Below are positions 60,278-64,000 of a stretch of 64,000 nt of DNA, piece after piece. This DNA is from Stromatinia cepivora (Eukaryota; Ascomycota; Leotiomycetes; Helotiales; Sclerotiniaceae). The notes beneath the pieces are model-generated. The model saw only the letters and a list, made by a program, of their open reading frames with translations. It was not told the DNA's origin and made no database searches. The translations under genes and the position numbers were made by a program. The stretch spans positions 1-64,000 of the forward strand of contig RCTD01000029.1 of assembly GCA_014898415.1 (NCBI GenBank), in the 5' to 3' direction. Position 1 is the stretch's first letter; the number at the start of each line of letters is the position of its first letter.

Positions 60278-61099
60278 CTTGGGCAACTTGTATGAATCGC
60301 GTTGGATATGCGATTAAAAGTCCGTTTGTATATTTATTGAGTTGAAGTATTTGCGATGAAGGTCTTAAGAAATAGACTCGAGGCACGATGTTGCTTCTAG
60401 GAGCTCGGGTGCTTGCGTGTGTGTGTGTGTGTGTCTCTCGTTCGTTGTCTGTTTTGAAGGGATTTTTTTTGAGTAGCTCGAGTTTACTAGGTAAGCTTTA
60501 AAGGTGGGGAAATCTTCCAAAATCTGTACTGTACGGTGTTGATTGTGCCTTGACTAGAGAAGAATCTAGATATTAGATATTGTTGACAGAATTATTTTTA
60601 TGCAGTGAAACGGTGATCGGAACTTTTTAGAAACTTATAGTAGAGCTCTTGAGAAGTGGTAAATTCGGATGATGTCTACAAGCGGCGAATGACGCTTTTG
60701 GATAAGTTTCTGTTGATAAACCAAGGTGTTTATCTGATAGGAGGACAACAGTCAGTTTATTCGCTTATGCATGAATAAATTATACATATTTGTCAGGGGC
60801 ATGAACAAATTAGATGGAATTGAGATATAAAATACAAAAGCCCTTAATGTCAAGTATTCCAAGTATTGTATTGGAACATTATATTCAAATTTACTTGCTT
60901 GTAAGTTGTCACCTCATTGTTGATAAAGTTTAGAGGTCGTCAAGATTTAGGGTCGGCTAGTGGCTCGAGCTTGAAAAATGCCATTCCTTTTCACATGGGA
61001 TTCATGGATTTGGATCACACAAATTATACCCTCATTTTTCTCTCGATGGAACCCCTTTGGCTAGTGACTTGGCTAGAATCTTTCTATACTACCCATCAT
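60278..61099. other. Intergenic region between ERV14 and MAP1
   Basis: Upstream of ERV14 and downstream of MAP1. A (GT)n run of about ten dinucleotides lies at 60415-60434. No gene is supported. Confidence 0.45.
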
Positions 61100-62583
61100 T
61101 CAAGCTGCCACTTCCTTCTTCTCTCCATTCGTCTCCTCTGCAACAACTGGCATTGGTATAGGTCCACCAGGCGAGTTGGGTAATCTTGCTGTCAGTATTT
61201 CGCAACCATCATCAGTGATCAAGAGAGTATGCTCTGCTAGATGTTAGTAAATAGTCACCGTTAATAATCAGCAAAATTCACGTACCAAATTGAGCAGTCT
61301 TCTTTCCATCTTGAGTAACACTTGTCCAGTTATCGGGCCAAGTCATATCCTTGTGTGTCCCTAAAGCAATCATGGGCTCAATTGTAAAGCACATTCCGGG
61401 TTTTGCTGCACCGACAGTCTTATTCTTCGCATAATGAGGAATATTTGGCGCACAATGGAATAAGCTATTGATACCATGACCACAGTATGCCTTGATGACA
61501 CTGCAATTCGATTCCTTGGCGCGCTTTTCTATAATGTTTCCAAAATCTCTGAATAGTACTCCTGGCTTGACAATTTTAATAGCCAGATCAAGACATTCTC
61601 GTGCAGCTTCTACCACTCGTACTGTGTCAGGGTCTGCCTTTGCTTTATCACCAATATAATATGTTTCGTTAAGATCGCCGTGGAAACCTCCATGATAGAG
61701 TGTAACATCGATGTTGAGAATATCACCATTCTTCAAAACCCGCTTATCTGGAATACCATGGCAAATGACTTCGTTGACGGATGTACAGACTGACTTTGGG
61801 AAATCGCAGTAGTTAAGAGGAGAAGGGTATGACTAAATTAATCAGTAAGGTTGACCTATCGTACAACAAGATACTCACATTTCTTTCTAAACAAGCTTTG
61901 TGTACAATTTCATCGATGTAGTCGGTAGTGACTCCAGGCTTGGCGGCTGCAGCTGCGATATCCAGTACTTCTCTACCTAATCGACAAACCTTTCTCATGC
62001 CTTCCTGCTGTTCCTTATTCAAGATTTCAATCTTGTTTCTTTGACTCGATCTTTCACTACGCGGAACTCCATCTCTCCAGTAATCGGGGTGCTGTATAGT
62101 TTTTGGTACTTCTCGGTGATCGGATAATGGGTAAACAGGTCGTAATGATCCGGTAAATGGGAAGGTAGGAAAAGGATTGAATAGACCGGTAGCTGGATCG
62201 GGTTTAGAAACGACTTTTGGGGTAAAGATATTACTAAGGATATTACTCTGTGACTTGTGTACTTTCTTATGTTCAGTCTATGATTTTTGTTAGCCTTGCG
62301 CATAGATTAAACATTGGACCCCCTCACAAAAACACCATTTTGGAGGGGTAAAGGTGGACGACTGGCTATTTGCGGATTCCATGGGAAATACAAAGGAGTT
62401 TGGGTAATGAATACAATTGGATTGAATGATACGTACCCAACTTCTTTTAAAACAATCTTGCGAACAGAAAAAGCTATCTTTTGTACCAAGCTTCAAACAT
62501 GTTGGACATTGTAATGAGCCAGCTTCATTCTCACAATCAATGCCTATGCATTTTCTTGTAGCCGCGGAGTCTTCTGTTGCCAT
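61100..62583 (-). CDS. MAP1: Methionine aminopeptidase 1 (four exons)
   Basis: Removes the initiator Met from nascent proteins at the ribosome. Join 62583-62437, 62277-61879, 61832-61286, 61233-61100; introns of 159, 46 and 52 bp, all GT-AG; 408 residues, slightly longer than yeast and human type 1 enzymes. Exon 1 and the start of exon 2 encode the zinc-finger region ([26 protein letters not shown], then EHKKVHK). The catalytic domain shows the metal ligands: Asp in ILNIDVTLY and in HGDLNETYY, His in YCGHGI, Glu in FTIEPM and the final Glu rebuilt across intron 3 (AQF-E-HTLL). Substrate-site HGIPDKR is present. The C-terminus extends about 30 residues beyond the usual end, ending in GEKKEVAA. 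I chose MATEDS; an in-frame ATG six codons upstream is less likely. Confidence 0.95.
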
Positions 62584-62996
62584 TATGAAAGAGATCTGCA
62601 AGAAATATATAATCTGGGAATATTTTGACTTTTCGAGAGACCTTGATGGTTAAGCAGGCAGCTCTATAATTTAATGGTAAATTTCTGACAGCCGTGTTGG
62701 ATTTCCTCAAAAAGTTGTTGTAGAAAGGGCGTAAAGAAAATAAGCCAATCAACTTGACTTTTCATGCAAAGGCGGTGTCTAATATTACTCTAACGATCAC
62801 AAAATCATATCATCACGTGTGAATAGGTGTGATTTTAGTGAAATGATTATTAAAATTCTAAAACCTGACCAGAACCCAGACCACTTTCATGATCGATGGA
62901 ATCACCGGACCGGAGTATTATATATTTTTAGAGATGTCATAGATAAATTTTCTGAAAATTTGCTTCATTCTTTTAGAGCTGACATTTAAATTGAAA
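62584..62996. promoter_or_regulatory. Shared MAP1/BNA4 divergent promoter
   Basis: 413 bp separate the two start codons, which face away from each other. A CACGTG (ATCACGTGTGA, about 62813) lies near the middle, and TATATATTTTTAGAG lies about 75 bp before the BNA4 start. Confidence 0.5.
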
Positions 62997-64000
62997 ATGT
63001 CTGGACAATCTTCAAGACAGAAGACTGTTATCATTGGAGCTGGTCCTGTTGGAGCTTTAGCAGCTTTATATGCAGCTCAAAGAGGGGACGATGTAGAAAT
63101 ATATGAGCTCCGAAGTGGTACGTTCTAAACTCTTATCATTTTTTGTCTAGATCTCGTTGGGATGCAGCGAAACTATACCATGAAGTTCAAAATGATTCAT
63201 ATTTGATTCCAACCGGCTTAAGTGAAAGTTCACTGTGATGAAGAGAGTCAATATCACAAATGTCAGATATTTTTTTAATGTGGAATTATTCGAGTGAAGT
63301 TGTCGCCACAATGCTTTCGAGGAGAAATGATTCTATAGGCGATTTTTATAGAAAAATAAAGACATGTCATCTTATCATATAATTTTGTTCTCTGGATGTA
63401 TACTCTGCTGGAGAACGGGTCACTTTCATTATTTACCACTCCTGAGACGCTGCCATGATCTCCCATTAACAAAGTCCTAGATCTTCGGGATCCTTCGATA
63501 ACACCTTTAAACTTCACAAAGTCTATCAATCTCGCTTTATCAGAACGAGGTATAAATGCCATTAGACAATCTGGTCGCACGGAGCTCCTAGATAGTATCA
63601 TGAAAGAAGCGATACCGATGGGAGGTAGGATGATCCATGGCGAGACAACTGACAAGAAGCTTTACGAACAATCTCAAGATTATGATATCCACGGAAGAGT
63701 ATGGGGACATGTGATTCCAATTATTTTTTTGTTACTGACATAATTTTCAGTCAATTTATGCCGTAGATAGAGGAGATCTCAATAAAAGACTACTCGACGA
63801 ACTTGAGTCTCTTCCTAATGTCACATTTAAGTTCAATCACAAATTAACTGGAGCGGATTTCAAGAATAAAAAGGCATGGTTCGAAGTTCATGGTGGAAAA
63901 TCACTTCAATGGTCTGTCGAGATTAGAGATCAAGAAGTAGAAGTTGATTTCGACTTTCTCATTGGAGCTGATGGTGCTCACTCGGCTACACGTTACCACT
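62997..64000 (+). CDS. BNA4: Kynurenine 3-monooxygenase, 5' part (cut by window end)
   Basis: FAD-dependent enzyme of the outer mitochondrial membrane that hydroxylates kynurenine in the tryptophan-to-NAD pathway. Join 62997-63117, 63481-63698, 63751 onward, open at 64000. The start is [20 protein letters not shown]; the [14 protein letters not shown] run is the Rossmann FAD motif, ending at Glu of VEIYEL. Exon 2 has [19 protein letters not shown], the family's substrate-side signature (RSINLALSxRG), then IPMGGRMIH. Exon 3 has [17 protein letters not shown] and [15 protein letters not shown], the second FAD motif (GADGAxSxxR). About 196 residues are seen, under half the protein. Intron 2 is 52 bp, but intron 1 is 363 bp, unusually long, and its acceptor context is nearly repeated at 63147-63160. 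Confidence 0.93.

Noticed and set aside
60415..60434. (GT)n run as a regulatory element
   Set aside because: A short ordinary microsatellite; nothing ties it to either neighbouring gene.
63275..63655. 126-codon minus-strand frame
   Set aside because: Runs antisense through BNA4 intron 1 and exon 2; no independent support.

Overview
The window looks like nuclear DNA of a filamentous ascomycete (Pezizomycotina). The evidence is short GT-AG introns of about 46-190 bp, fungal gene families, small secreted cysteine-rich proteins, and long A+T-rich blocks full of transposons decayed by C-to-T/G-to-A change in the manner of repeat-induced point mutation (RIP). A helotialean fungus (Botrytis/Sclerotinia-like) is my guess from overall look only; nothing in the sequence fixes the genus.

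Layout. 1-15.2 kb: a transposon-rich block. A Ty1/copia element (1589-8381, 5-bp target duplication TTTAT) sits inside a 0.79-kb foldback element (1163-8746). A second foldback element (10501-11315), a 2.4-kb pogo-like DNA transposon (11348-13718) and another copy of the first foldback element (14411-15223) follow. In the gaps between these lies a gene for a six-cysteine secreted protein (9287-9711). 15.8-22.9 kb: normal base composition with an eight-cysteine, hydrophobin-patterned secreted protein (15872-16741), decayed intergenic DNA, an 83-residue Ser-rich protein (21205-21513) and tRNA-Ala(AGC) (22522-22593). 23-36.3 kb: A+T-rich DNA with a compact non-autonomous LTR element (24335-26661), a decayed tRNA-Ala copy, a decayed segmental duplicate and a 6.4-kb Ty3/gypsy element (28602-34999, duplication ACTAC). 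36.3-41.6 kb: a HET-domain relic, an intact 522-residue orphan gene, a 55-bp minisatellite and a relic that was the source of the 27.7-kb duplicate. 41.6-56.9 kb: a very A+T-rich desert with gag, pogo and copia remnants, long inverted repeats, a 64-copy ATT microsatellite and two solo LTRs. 57.3-64 kb: a dense housekeeping block with PRP17 (splicing), ERV14/cornichon (ER export), MAP1 (methionine aminopeptidase 1) on the minus strand, and the 5' part of BNA4 (kynurenine 3-monooxygenase) on the plus strand, divergent from MAP1.

The conserved genes share no single pathway; they are ordinary housekeeping neighbours. The structure of interest is the two-compartment genome: intact genes in balanced DNA next to RIP-decayed repeats, with the secreted-protein genes placed among transposons. 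Exon joins below were worked out by hand from reading frame, splice signals and family similarity; no transcript evidence was available.
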